A DNA stretch of 32,993 nt from Candidatus Pacearchaeota archaeon (GCA_017609755.1 JAFCDI010000006.1:1-32993); one strand, 5' to 3'; counted from the stretch's first letter, positions 1 through 8,760 are shown. Notes: generated by a model not told the origin, from the letters alone. Numbers and translations are program-made.

Positions 1-54
1 AATATCCATTGTATCACAACAAACAATATATTCTTTATAAAACTATTTAGATAA

Positions 55-138
55 ATGTTATTTGAAATTTTATTGTTTCTTTGTTTAGGAATTTTATTTG
101 GAATTTGCACAGGTAAGTGTTGCGGAGATTTTCCATAA
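55..138 (+). pseudogene. Severed N-terminus of the TctA-family gene
   Basis: A 27-codon ORF starts at ATG 55 and encodes a hydrophobic segment ending in ICTG at codon 20, then seven unrelated residues and a stop. Its first 20 codons match the first 20 codons at 14510 in length and pattern: 9 of 20 residues are identical, including the LG, G and TG positions. At 14510 the TG is followed by LIPGIHIN, the expected continuation of this family. Codons here are AT-rich (14 of 60 bases G or C), like the chromosome. TATA-like sequence lies at 26-41, about 25 nt upstream. I infer that this is the original chromosomal start of the gene, cut off by element insertion. A chance hydrophobic ORF is the alternative. 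Confidence 0.7.
100..120. other. Predicted attL junction
   Basis: The left junction holds the core ACAGGT at 109-114. Joining its host half (100-114) to the host half of the right junction (14570-14577) gives a predicted attB with perfect 6-bp arms, GGAATT and AATTCC, around an 11-nt centre containing the core. This is the usual design of a tyrosine-recombinase site. Two TTACAA motifs at 163-168 and 174-179 could be arm-type sites, but that is speculative. Confidence 0.6.
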
Positions 139-210
139 AAACGCTCTTTCTATGTAAAAAACTTACAAAAAAATTACAAGAAATAAAAAGAAACTCAACT
201 TTGTTTGAGT

Positions 211-678
211 ATGAAAAAAATGAGTTATGATAGGATAGGAAACACTCACATTCGTGAGAATGGCAAGAAAAGAAGTATTTTTGATAAGGTTAACGAGATA
301 AAACAAGACATAAAAACAATTCTTCCAGAAGTAGAGGGTGATAAGCTTATCTCAATGTTAAGCAAAATTAGAACTTATATTTCTCATAAAAAGAAAGGTG
401 TTCCTCTCGGCAGAAGAGGTTGGAAGGGCTACAGAGATCTTACATTTAATGAAAAAGTTCTTTATGAATATCTTCTAAAACACAATCTCTCTCCATCAAC
501 TACTTATCGCTGGTTTATAGCTACTAGAATTCCATCTGATGTTAAAGAAAAACTAGAAAATGGCCAGTTAAGCATGAAAAAAGCTTTTCAAATTTCAGCT
601 AACAGAAGACGAGTAAAAGCAAGCAATACAGGTTTAATGATGATAGAAGAATTAAGAACAATTACAAGAGGTTTATAA
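211..678 (+). CDS. Putative DNA-binding protein paired with the integrase
   Basis: This 155-residue basic protein ends one base before the recombinase ORF, so the two are probably co-transcribed. ATG 211 is preferred to an upstream TTG at 205. A short inverted repeat, ACTCAA (193-198) and TTGAGT (205-210), lies immediately before the start and could affect initiation. Residues about 85-135 read like a helix-turn-helix: a helix, then SPSTTYRWF, then a segment containing LENGQLSMKKA that resembles the HTH of ParB/KorB proteins. The rest is rich in lysine and arginine. The function is not established. Because the neighbouring recombinase lacks an N-terminal DNA-binding domain, I infer that this protein may supply that role or act as a directionality factor or repressor. 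Confidence 0.6.
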   Translation: MKKMSYDRIGNTHIRENGKKRSIFDKVNEIKQDIKTILPEVEGDKLISMLSKIRTYISHKKKGVPLGRRGWKGYRDLTFNEKVLYEYLLKHNLSPSTTYRWFIATRIPSDVKEKLENGQLSMKKAFQISANRRRVKASNTGLMMIEELRTITRGL

Positions 679-679
679 A

Positions 680-1513
680 ATGTCACATAAAAGCAAACTA
701 CCAGATGTATTTAATGTTGAGCAAATCATCCAGCTCTTTGATGCAATGGATAGGCCTAAAGTAGCAATGGCAACAGCTCTTGCTTTTTTCTGTGGATTAA
801 GAATTTCAGAAATATGCAACATGAAAATTGAAGATGTTGATCTTGTTAAACAAAGATTAAAAGTAGTTGATGGCAAAAATAGCAGAAGAAAATTCTCTGG
901 TTATGGCAAAGATAGATATGTACCTATTCCTCCTCAGCTCATAAGCCCATTAAAAAAATGGTTAGAGATTATCCAAGGAGGTAAATGGCTTTTTCCATCT
1001 GATAAATCCCCTGACTCACATATTCGTAAAAAAAGTTTAGGAGAGCAATTTAAACATACCCTAAAACAAGCAAATCTTTTAATCCCAGAAAGAGAAATAG
1101 AATTTAAAACAAGAATCAATGGAAAAAAGCAATCAAAAATAATCATCAGGCATAAATATTATTTCCATACCCTCCGTCACAGCTATGCCACATATCTAAG
1201 AGACAAAGGGGTTGATATTTACACAATCTCTGATCTCCTTGGCCATAGCCAAGTCACAACCACCCAGATTTATGCTAGAATCAGCGACACTCAAAGAACT
1301 AAAGCAATTAATGAAGCATTTAATCATCAGTTCAGCCCCTATCCTAATGGCTACACAACCCCACCAATCCAAACACCACAAATACAAAACTCAAATCCCT
1401 CAGCCCAAAATGAGAAAGATAAACTTTTGGAAATAAAAAAGCTCGAGTTAGAAGTTGAGAAATTGAGGCTGTTAAAAAATCAGGAAAAAGAGGTCATGTG
1501 TGGGGTTGACTGA
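680..1513 (+). CDS. Tyrosine recombinase (integrase, XerA-like catalytic domain)
   Basis: This 277-residue site-specific recombinase has the full catalytic set: R41 in GLRISEIC, K77 in YGKDRYVPI, H163 and R166 in HTLRHSYATYL, H189 in LLGHS and nucleophile Y198 in QIYARIS. The protein begins only about 12 residues before the catalytic fold, so the usual N-terminal SAM-like core-binding domain is missing. After residue 218 comes a proline/glutamine/asparagine-rich linker, then a charged helix (about 244-272) likely to form a coiled coil. It directly follows the 155-residue DNA-binding gene and faces inward from attL. It is the obvious candidate to move the element. A role in chromosome-dimer resolution is less likely given the cargo and the junction next door. 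Confidence 0.92.
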   Translation: MSHKSKLPDVFNVEQIIQLFDAMDRPKVAMATALAFFCGLRISEICNMKIEDVDLVKQRLKVVDGKNSRRKFSGYGKDRYVPIPPQLISPLKKWLEIIQGGKWLFPSDKSPDSHIRKKSLGEQFKHTLKQANLLIPEREIEFKTRINGKKQSKIIIRHKYYFHTLRHSYATYLRDKGVDIYTISDLLGHSQVTTTQIYARISDTQRTKAINEAFNHQFSPYPNGYTTPPIQTPQIQNSNPSAQNEKDKLLEIKKLELEVEKLRLLKNQEKEVMCGVD

Positions 1514-1560
1514 AATTAAATATAATCCACTAGACCAAAATAAATCCAACCTAAGATAAC

Positions 1561-1568
1561 TTTTTATA
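1561..1568 (+). promoter_or_regulatory. TATA box of the ABC-3C operon
   Basis: TTTTTATA is centred about 25 nt before ATG 1590, which predicts a leaderless transcript for the three-gene operon. The rest of the 76-nt gap after the recombinase shows no gene. Confidence 0.6.
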
Positions 1569-1589
1569 ACAGTTTTTCTTAATTTAATT

Positions 1590-2450
1590 ATGGATGAGAT
1601 ATTAAAAAATCAATTTAAAAAAAGAATAGAAGTTAGAAAAGAGTCTTCCTTCCAAAAATTTTGTCAAGACCTTCTCTTAAAAAAATTTGGACAAGATTTT
1701 CAGGTCGTTAAAGATAAAAGAGATAAGGGATGTGATGGAATATTAAATCAAGACACCATCATTTCAATATACTCTCCAGAAAAAGAAAATTTAAGGTCCT
1801 TTAAATTAAAGGTAAAGGAAGATTTTGAAAAGTATCAGAAAAACTGGAAACAAAATTATAAAAAATGGTGTTTTGTTTACAATGGTGAATTAACTGCTGA
1901 AAGAATAGGTGTTCTTGACGAAGCATCTCAAGATTGTATGAGGTGGGATATTAACCAAATCTTAGAAATGATAGATGCTTTATCTTATTATAAAATGGAC
2001 CAATTAGCTAAATCTCTTAATATTGACGAAAGTCTAATAATCTATAATGTCTTAAAAAGAGTTATTGAGGATTTAACTAAGGATATAAATATAACTATTA
2101 GCGATGAAAAGGCTCCCCCATATCTACCTAAAAAAGTGAAAGAGAATTATTCTCAAAGTGAACAAGAAGAAGCATTAAAAGAATATGAAGACAATCTACA
2201 ACATATTTTAAAATTACAAGAGATATTGAAACACTTTGATGATAAGCATGTAGCATCGTTAAAGAATAAAGTTAGAACTATTTATAATGCGCTTGGAGGA
2301 AGCTTCAAGAAAAAAATGGATAACCTTGTAAAGATACTTTCTGATGATCGTAAAGAGGACGATCTTTATGTATTTTATGTGAGGATTATAGCACTTTATT
2401 TTTTTGAAAGATGCGTATTAGGTAAAAATCCATCGGAGGTTAAAAAATGA
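1590..2450 (+). CDS. ABC-3C system effector: nuclease-like N-terminus with ABC-3C C-terminal domain
   Basis: This 286-residue protein is the first gene of a tightly packed operon. Residues 15-80 resemble the PD-(D/E)XK-like domain found in ABC-three-component effectors: E18 in a helix, then KRDKGCDG with D49, a beta strand, then YSPEK. Related effectors as I recall them have a similar D-x-K-C-D-G and Y-x-P-E pair. The canonical (E/Q)-x-K is replaced by S-I-Y here, so catalysis is not certain. The C-terminal 150 residues are helical and fit a domain that couples to the ATPase. Its stop overlaps the start of the next gene by 4 nt. ABC-3C systems are predicted conflict systems in which an SMC-like ABC ATPase senses nucleic acid and licenses the effector. 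Confidence 0.72.
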   Translation: MDEILKNQFKKRIEVRKESSFQKFCQDLLLKKFGQDFQVVKDKRDKGCDGILNQDTIISIYSPEKENLRSFKLKVKEDFEKYQKNWKQNYKKWCFVYNGELTAERIGVLDEASQDCMRWDINQILEMIDALSYYKMDQLAKSLNIDESLIIYNVLKRVIEDLTKDINITISDEKAPPYLPKKVKENYSQSEQEEALKEYEDNLQHILKLQEILKHFDDKHVASLKNKVRTIYNALGGSFKKKMDNLVKILSDDRKEDDLYVFYVRIIALYFFERCVLGKNPSEVKK

Positions 2451-2704
2451 TAAGCCCTCAACCAGAATCTGACTTAACATTGAACATAATTGTCTTAGGT
2501 GCCGATATAATTAAAATTTTGAAAGACAACGGAAAAGTCATGATTGTAGAAAATCTATTAAATAAATTTTTAGCTAAAGATAGTAGAAGAAATTTCTCTC
2601 AATTTTTTGAAACCCTTGCCTTTTTATATACAATCGGATTCATAAATGAAAGGAGGTACAAAGTAAAACTTTTATATGGTGATACTCAAACGAATCTTTT
2701 CTGA
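2447..2704 (+). CDS. ABC-3C middle component
   Basis: This 85-residue protein overlaps the effector by 4 nt (ATGA) and the ATPase gene by 29 nt. It is a compact helical protein with a winged-helix-like pattern: a leucine/isoleucine-rich first helix (LNIIVLGADIIKIL), a second helix ending in LLNKFL, then FFETLAFLYTIGFI followed by a strand-like KVKLLY. This size, composition and position between effector and ATPase are typical of the middle component of ABC-three-component systems, thought to bridge the other two. The AGGAGGT at 2651-2657 inside this gene is probably the ribosome-binding site for the ATPase gene. The assignment rests largely on context. Confidence 0.72.
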   Translation: MISPQPESDLTLNIIVLGADIIKILKDNGKVMIVENLLNKFLAKDSRRNFSQFFETLAFLYTIGFINERRYKVKLLYGDTQTNLF

Positions 2705-4454
2705 AACAGGACTATTTGATACAGTTGAATTTAAACTCGGAATAAATATTATTATGGGTGTCTATTCAAAAGGAGATAAAAAGAGCAGCGGATTAAATGG
2801 AATTGGCAAATCAACTTTAGTTAGACTCATAGATTATATGTTCATATCTACTTCTAAAAAAAACAAATACTTTGATCCAGATACCTATTCTTTCTTAAAA
2901 AAACAAAATGCGATATTAGAATTTGAAGTTGATAAACAAAGCTATTTTATTAAAAGATTTTTTGATGAACCTGACAAGATTTACTTTGGTAAGGATTTGC
3001 TTTCCCTAGAAACCTACAGTGAAAAGGAAATGAAAAATGTGTTGAGTGGATTATTTTTCAATGATGATGATACTAATCTTCATTTTGAAACTGGATGGTT
3101 TAGAGATTTAATCGGGTTTTTTATCAAAGATGATATGGAAACTTTCGATAGAAAAGATACTTTAAATTTTGTTAGTAACTATTCTTCAAAATATGACATC
3201 TATACATACAATCTTTATCTTTTAGGATTGCCTAATGAAGCAGTTTATAGATTCTCCATATTAAGCAGTTCCTTAAAGAATCTTCAGGAAGAAAAGAATA
3301 AGAATATTACTAGACTCGAGGAAGAAACTGGTAAAAAGATAGAAGAAATACAAACAGATCTCGCTGAGATTGAAAGAAGAATTTCTATCTATGAAAAATC
3401 AGCACAAGAAACTTATAAATTCCTTGAACCATATAAAGAAATTGAAGCAAAATTGGTTGAAATATCTCAAGAAATCTCAAAAAAATTGAAGAGATTTTCT
3501 TTTCTCAGAAGAAATTTAGATGAATATAAGAAGAGTTACGAATATGTAGTGGAAATAGATCCAAAAACGATTACAAAAGAGTACATAGAAGTAAAACAAG
3601 TTTTTGGAGATATTGTAAAAAAGAAATTGGATGAAGTTATGAAGTTTAGAAAAACATTGTCTAAAAATAGAAGGATATTTCTGAAAGATAAAGAAATAGA
3701 ACTTGAATCACAAATTAATAAAATATCTGAAACAATTTCAGATTTAGAAGAAAAGAGAGCAGAGCTTTTTGGTCAATTAGAGCAAAAAAAAGCATTAGAC
3801 TCAATCAAAAATTCTTATTTACAACTAATAGAAGAAAAAGCAAAAAAAGTAAGATTATTGACTTTTGTGAACCAAATAGAATCTCTAGAAAAAGACATTT
3901 ATGAAAAAATAGATCAAATAAACGATGCTATACAAAATATTAAAGCTCAATTAAATCCCATTCAAAAACAAATAAATGAGATAACAAACTTGTTCTTTGA
4001 AATCACTAAAACTGTTGTGAGTTCAACAGAGGGAGGGAAAGCTGTATTTACCATAAAACCTTCTCCTGATATGAGATCTCCTCTAAAAATAACAGTTGAA
4101 ATACCAAAATCAAAAGCATTGGGAAAAAGCAGATTTAAAATAATTGTTTATGATCTTTCTGTTTTCTTAAATATTATAAAAAATGAAAGAAAATTGCCAA
4201 ATTTTTTAGTTCATGATGGAGTATTTCATTCTATTGATATAAAGACAATTGTAGATACATTAAATTACGTGAACAGTAAATTTGTGAAATATCAGAACTT
4301 TCAATATATAATAACTGCTAATGAATCCGAAATAACTTTTCCAGATAGTAAAAAAGAATTCTATGGAGAATATGAATTTGATATTGATGATTGCATCAGG
4401 GCAAAATACACTGATGATCCTAAACAGATGTTCTTTAAAAGGTCTTATAATTAA
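2676..4454 (+). CDS. ABC-3C SMC-like ABC ATPase (DUF2326-type)
   Basis: This 592-residue ATPase has the split layout of SMC/Rad50 proteins. The N-terminal lobe has a Walker A motif, GLNGIGKST, at residues 39-47. Long charged coiled-coil segments run from about residue 200 to 445. The C-terminal lobe has a DUF2326-like segment, ALGKSRFKIIVYDLSVF, followed by FLVHDG as the likely Walker B region. There is no classical LSGGQ signature, as in other members of this group. It starts inside the preceding gene, about 18 nt after an AGGAGGT. The operon ends 2 nt before a convergent nuclease gene. By family knowledge it should be the sensor/motor of a three-component defence system with the effector at 1590 and the middle component at 2447. 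Confidence 0.85.
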   Translation: MVILKRIFSETGLFDTVEFKLGINIIMGVYSKGDKKSSGLNGIGKSTLVRLIDYMFISTSKKNKYFDPDTYSFLKKQNAILEFEVDKQSYFIKRFFDEPDKIYFGKDLLSLETYSEKEMKNVLSGLFFNDDDTNLHFETGWFRDLIGFFIKDDMETFDRKDTLNFVSNYSSKYDIYTYNLYLLGLPNEAVYRFSILSSSLKNLQEEKNKNITRLEEETGKKIEEIQTDLAEIERRISIYEKSAQETYKFLEPYKEIEAKLVEISQEISKKLKRFSFLRRNLDEYKKSYEYVVEIDPKTITKEYIEVKQVFGDIVKKKLDEVMKFRKTLSKNRRIFLKDKEIELESQINKISETISDLEEKRAELFGQLEQKKALDSIKNSYLQLIEEKAKKVRLLTFVNQIESLEKDIYEKIDQINDAIQNIKAQLNPIQKQINEITNLFFEITKTVVSSTEGGKAVFTIKPSPDMRSPLKITVEIPKSKALGKSRFKIIVYDLSVFLNIIKNERKLPNFLVHDGVFHSIDIKTIVDTLNYVNSKFVKYQNFQYIITANESEITFPDSKKEFYGEYEFDIDDCIRAKYTDDPKQMFFKRSYN

Positions 4455-4456
4455 TC

Positions 4457-5104
4457 TCAAACCCCCTCACACCATTCGCAAGTTTTCTTAGGACATTCAC
4501 TATCCAAAAGCTTAAGTGCTGCTCTCCAAACCTTCTCAGCATTTTTAACATCTACTTTCATCTTTACTAGAGTCGTATCAAAAATAACTTCTCCTGTAGC
4601 CATAACTTCCTTAGGAACATAAAATAATAAGAAAAAATAATCTTCTGTTTCATAGCCATTTTTTCTCAGTAAGAAATTATAAACATTTTGTTGGAGTCTA
4701 TAATGTTCAGCAGTATCTTCCTTTAATGCATAACCACGGGTCTTATAATCTAATACAATCAATTTCTTTCCCTTAACTAAAATATTGTCAACTGCTCCAT
4801 GTAATTCATTTCCTTTTTTATCCTTCCAGGAAACACCCTTAAAATTGCTTTGCCAAATTTTCATTTTCTCTTTATCATCAAACAACTTCATATTCTTACA
4901 TTCTCCATTTTCACATAATTCAGGAGGAAGTTGCTTTTTATCTCTGAACTTATCAAAATGATTTTTTAATATTCTATCCATTCCAGAAGGCAAAGAAGGA
5001 AATATCCCAGTAGGCCTTTTCCAAACTTTATGTTGAGTAAGCCAAAAACATCTAGGACATTCTTGCATTAAGTTCAAAGTTGAGGGGGATAGTTTGTAGG
5101 GCAT
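4457..5104 (-). CDS. Cas4/RecB-like PD-(D/E)XK nuclease with probable Fe-S cluster
   Basis: Starting at ATG 5104 this is a 215-residue protein. The nuclease core is clear: HGAVDNIL (D106), LIVLDYKTRG (D119 and K121) and the downstream QQNVYNFLL helix with its conserved glutamine. Cysteines flank the core as in Cas4 and AddB: CPRC at 16-19 near the N-terminus and C204, C209 and C212 at the C-terminus, enough for a 4Fe-4S cluster. An upstream ATG at 5134 is in frame but lies inside the previous gene. The gene starts one base after the stop of the 76-residue membrane protein and is the last gene of the helicase operon. I infer a DNA-processing nuclease in that defence cassette. No cas1 or CRISPR array is near, so an adaptation role is unlikely. 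Confidence 0.82.
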   Translation of the reverse strand: MPYKLSPSTLNLMQECPRCFWLTQHKVWKRPTGIFPSLPSGMDRILKNHFDKFRDKKQLPPELCENGECKNMKLFDDKEKMKIWQSNFKGVSWKDKKGNELHGAVDNILVKGKKLIVLDYKTRGYALKEDTAEHYRLQQNVYNFLLRKNGYETEDYFFLLFYVPKEVMATGEVIFDTTLVKMKVDVKNAEKVWRAALKLLDSECPKKTCEWCEGV

Positions 5105-5105
5105 T

Positions 5106-5336
5106 TTATAAAACACCCCTAATGCTCTTAACAATAAATGGAAGTAAGTATATAATCAATTCTACAGTTAAAAACACTAAAAGAATTGCAATTACTTGTT
5201 CAATTATTTTTAATTCTTTTCTTAATCCAACATAAGTAAAAAGAGGAGTTAAAATTGCAATAATTAACACAATTATCAAGTGCTCTGTATAACCACTTAT
5301 CACAGATTCTTGTGTTCCAAAATGAGTAAAATTCAT
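5106..5336 (-). CDS. Small two-helix membrane protein in a defence operon
   Basis: This 76-residue protein has two strongly hydrophobic segments, about residues 18-37 and 46-68, separated by a short charged stretch (RKELKIIEQ). It has no other recognisable motif. Its ATG overlaps the methylase stop by 4 nt, and its own stop is followed directly by the nuclease start, so it is translationally coupled on both sides. Coding is supported by this packing rather than by homology. I do not recognise the family. Possible roles are anchoring the complex at the membrane or acting as a membrane effector. Its start at 5336 is the only sensible one. Confidence 0.7.
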   Translation of the reverse strand: MNFTHFGTQESVISGYTEHLIIVLIIAILTPLFTYVGLRKELKIIEQVIAILLVFLTVELIIYLLPFIVKSIRGVL

Positions 5337-8300
5337 TTTCCAAACCCCTCAACAATCTTAATTTCTTCTTCAGTTAAACCATAAAGAGCATAAACTAACC
5401 TATCAATTTGCTTTTCATATGCTTTAACCTTTGCTTGTTTTTCTGGATTTTTAAGGTAATCTTCATCTTTAGTGATATCTAAAATTTTATCAACAATTTC
5501 TATTAATGGTTTTTGTTTTATTAGAGGGATTTTTTTGATAGGGATTTCTTTTAATGGTTCGGAATCAATTTGGTATAAATCTCCTTGTATTTTTCCCTTA
5601 TAATATAACCAAAAAGAAATTAATTTAGAGTTTAAGAGAGATATCAAGAATTTTAAACTTATTTTTTTTGTTTTAATAATATAAAAAGTCTGAGATAAAT
5701 AAGTGTCATAATCCGTATAACTAAACGAAGGTTCTTTACATTTTCTTATCGAAATTATTTTTTCTCCATTAAAAAAATCTTCATTTCTAGCCCTATGTAA
5801 TCCATAAGGTTTATTATCTGAAGTAATAATTTCTTTAAAATTATCCAAATGCGCTTTAATTGTTGGATATTTCTTAATTTTCTGTTTGATGTCCGATTTT
5901 GTGTAGATAATCCAAAATTTATTTTTATTATTAAACCAATATTTTGAAATATTCTCTGAAGTATAATATGGTTTAATTAATTCCATTTCCCCTTTCGATA
6001 ATTTTAAATCCTTTAATTCATTTTCTGTTAATACAAAAATTCCTGTTCCAATCTTATATTTATTTGATAATTTCTCCGCGTTAGATTTGTTCAAATTTTC
6101 TTGAGGAGCCACAATACCTTGTGCTAAATCTTCGTTTTGTAAATAAAAATTTCCTACAGCTAAAATTTTCTTTATTATAATTTGTATGTTTTTTCTTAGA
6201 AATGAAAAAGTTTTTCCTCCTGCTAAACTATCTCTGTTAATCAATACATCATATTTTTCATAAAAATAGTTTCCTTTTTGTGCATATAAAAATTGAACTA
6301 ATTGGTTAGTATCTATCTTTGGATTGTTTAATCTAGAGTAAATCATAGGATATTCTATTTCATTCAAATCTTTTTTTAATATATAAACCATTGTCTGAAT
6401 CCCTGCAGTAAAAACCTTGTAATCTCCAAAATCTATAAATTCAAGAATTTTTGTTCTCTCAATAATATTTTTTCTTAAAATAGATGCTCCAAAATTTGTT
6501 CTCCAATTATTAGGAGCTATAAAACATTCAACCCCCCCCTCTTTTAATAGATCTATGCCCATACATCCAAAAAAATACCATAAATCCATTTTACCTTGAT
6601 AGTAAGGAGAGTTCTTTAATCCATCAAATGCACCTTTATTTGTATATTCTTTTACATAAGGAGGATTAGCAATAACTACATCAAATCCAGGATTATCCCT
6701 ATGAAAAACATCAGAAAAGTATAATTTCCATAAGAAAAAAGGTTTAGACTTATTCTTCTTATATTGCTCCAACTTTTTCATGTTTTCTCCATCACCCTGT
6801 TCTCTTAAAGTTTCCTCAATAAACTCCCACTCTATTTTATCAATCTCCTTTTTCAGTATGTTTTTTTGAGTTCTGTTTTCTACATCAAAAAATTCTTTTT
6901 GTTTTTTTCTTAACTCTTTTAACTTTTGTTCTGATTTCTTAATCTTTTTATCAATACTCTGATCTAATGTAACCTGCTTATCTTTTTTCGCCTTAATTTC
7001 TTGTGGATCTATATACAATTTAATTCCTTCAAACTCTTCGATTAAACTATTCCCACACATTATCTTGTTCTCAAGATTTGGAAGCGGTTTAATATTATTC
7101 ATGCCCTCTTCATCTACAATAAGAGAAAGCCAGAATCTCAGTTTTGTAATCTCAACAGCAGAAGGTTCAATATCAACTCCATAAAGAGAATTCTCAATCG
7201 TCTCCCTTTTTAATTCATAATCAGTTTTTGGTTTTTTAAGAAGATAAGATAAAATGGTTCTTGCTTTTATGATCTCATTCATCATTCCTACAGGAAAAGC
7301 TCCAGAACCTACAGCAGGATCACATATCTTAATTTCTGTTAGTAACCTATCTAATTCTTTTGCATTTTGAGAAATAGTTTTGGGTAAAACAAACTCTTTT
7401 TCAGAACTTTTTAACCGACCTATTTCTTGCCTTTTCAAATACTCTAAAGCTAAGTCTCCTTTTTGAACAAAAAAATCCAAGTCCTTTTTAGGAATATCAA
7501 TATTTGTTTCCAAATAATTAATCAAACTCTGTTGACACATATAATGAACAATCTCTCTTGGAGTATAAAAAGCACCTTTAGATTTTCTGTCCTGAACATC
7601 TAATAAATTCTCAAAAACTTTTCCCAGCATTTCAGGATCAACCGCAACTTCTTTCTCTAAAGGTTCATCTTCCTTTATTGTAAAATTAAACTCATCAAAT
7701 GTCATGAAAATTTCTTCAAAAAGATCATTATTAAGATTAATATCAGTTTCACCCCAATTATATCCATTCAAAGGCTCAAACAAACCACCATTCAAAAAAG
7801 GAACCTTACAATTAAATTTTTCATAATAATCTCCATCAGCTCTTCTATCTGTAGCAAGTGCATGATAAAATAAAGGCTCTAAATAGTCATTAAAGAAATT
7901 CTTCTTCTCTTGTTGTGCCTTATAAAATAATTCCTGGATAAATCTTCTGGATCCTTTTCCCCATTGTTCAAACTTTCCTTTTTCTCCTTTTTTAATTCCA
8001 AGCCACCCTTTTTTCTGTAAAAAGTAAAGAAATACAATTTGACCTAAAAGTTTTTTAGCAAAATCTACAGTAGAAATCTGCTTATCTTCAAATTCTTCTT
8101 TAATATTCTTATCTTTCTTAATTAAATAATCTAAACCATCTTTTAAATGATGATATAAATTTTTATATTTCTCAAAGAACTCTTTTGTTACTTTTTCTAT
8201 GCTAAAAGCATTTTCAATTTCATCAATTGAAGGTTTTTGAATTTCTGTTTTTACTAAATCTACAAATTGGCTTCTACATGTATGATTTGGTTCATTAGGA

Positions 8301-8740
8301 CCAACTAAAAAAGAATATCTTTTTGCAGGTGTAAGTTCTTCAGATACTTTTCCATCTTCCATAAGTTTATAATCCATCTTAATAAAAGAAAATCTCCAAT
8401 CAAGAGAATCCTCAGAAATAAAAGCTACAAGAGCAGAATCAATATTAAAATTTTTTAATAATTTAGCAACAACATTCCTTTGCATTGTTCTTGCTCTATC
8501 CAGAGAGATTCCTTTTTTCAACTGAACAATCAGAATCTCCATAGACTTATTATTTTGTTTATAATTTCCAATCTTTTTTATAGATACTATTTTTTCAGCA
8601 TATTCAGAGTGAGGAGATATAAATCTATCCTGAGGATAAAAACCATTAAAGAGTTCTTTTAAAAAATTAGAAAATTTTCCTGGATTAAATTCTGTATTAA
8701 ATGTTTCATCTAATAATTTTCTTGCTTCATTATCATTCAT
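5333..8740 (-). CDS. Eco57I-type adenine methyltransferase (type IIG-like, with specificity domain)
   Basis: This 1135-residue protein resembles large Eco57I/type IIG enzymes. The first about 160 residues form a domain with EILIVQLKKG near residue 70, which could be a divergent PD-(D/E)XK nuclease using Q-x-K. The methylase domain follows: GAFYTP near 390, SAM-binding DPAVGSGAFP near 477, YGVDIEP, and catalytic NPPY near 691, which predicts N6-adenine methylation. A charged coiled-coil insertion lies between the SAM and NPPY motifs. The C-terminal 300 residues match a TaqI-like specificity domain (for example LLNSKLISFWL and LKEIPIKKIP). It follows the PLD-helicase by 20 nt and overlaps the membrane protein by 4 nt. 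It probably marks self DNA and gives sequence specificity to the cassette. Whether it can cut DNA itself is open. Confidence 0.87.
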   Translation of the reverse strand: MNDNEARKLLDETFNTEFNPGKFSNFLKELFNGFYPQDRFISPHSEYAEKIVSIKKIGNYKQNNKSMEILIVQLKKGISLDRARTMQRNVVAKLLKNFNIDSALVAFISEDSLDWRFSFIKMDYKLMEDGKVSEELTPAKRYSFLVGPNEPNHTCRSQFVDLVKTEIQKPSIDEIENAFSIEKVTKEFFEKYKNLYHHLKDGLDYLIKKDKNIKEEFEDKQISTVDFAKKLLGQIVFLYFLQKKGWLGIKKGEKGKFEQWGKGSRRFIQELFYKAQQEKKNFFNDYLEPLFYHALATDRRADGDYYEKFNCKVPFLNGGLFEPLNGYNWGETDINLNNDLFEEIFMTFDEFNFTIKEDEPLEKEVAVDPEMLGKVFENLLDVQDRKSKGAFYTPREIVHYMCQQSLINYLETNIDIPKKDLDFFVQKGDLALEYLKRQEIGRLKSSEKEFVLPKTISQNAKELDRLLTEIKICDPAVGSGAFPVGMMNEIIKARTILSYLLKKPKTDYELKRETIENSLYGVDIEPSAVEITKLRFWLSLIVDEEGMNNIKPLPNLENKIMCGNSLIEEFEGIKLYIDPQEIKAKKDKQVTLDQSIDKKIKKSEQKLKELRKKQKEFFDVENRTQKNILKKEIDKIEWEFIEETLREQGDGENMKKLEQYKKNKSKPFFLWKLYFSDVFHRDNPGFDVVIANPPYVKEYTNKGAFDGLKNSPYYQGKMDLWYFFGCMGIDLLKEGGVECFIAPNNWRTNFGASILRKNIIERTKILEFIDFGDYKVFTAGIQTMVYILKKDLNEIEYPMIYSRLNNPKIDTNQLVQFLYAQKGNYFYEKYDVLINRDSLAGGKTFSFLRKNIQIIIKKILAVGNFYLQNEDLAQGIVAPQENLNKSNAEKLSNKYKIGTGIFVLTENELKDLKLSKGEMELIKPYYTSENISKYWFNNKNKFWIIYTKSDIKQKIKKYPTIKAHLDNFKEIITSDNKPYGLHRARNEDFFNGEKIISIRKCKEPSFSYTDYDTYLSQTFYIIKTKKISLKFLISLLNSKLISFWLYYKGKIQGDLYQIDSEPLKEIPIKKIPLIKQKPLIEIVDKILDITKDEDYLKNPEKQAKVKAYEKQIDRLVYALYGLTEEEIKIVEGFGK

Positions 8741-8760
8741 TTTTATGATTAAACTCTTAA

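Noticed and set aside
205-213. TTG start for the first protein
   Set aside because: ATG 211 is only two codons downstream and is more likely; no ribosome-binding site favours the TTG.
4457-5104. Cas4 of a CRISPR-Cas system
   Set aside because: No cas1, cas2 or repeat array lies in the window, and the gene is coupled to the helicase/methylase operon.
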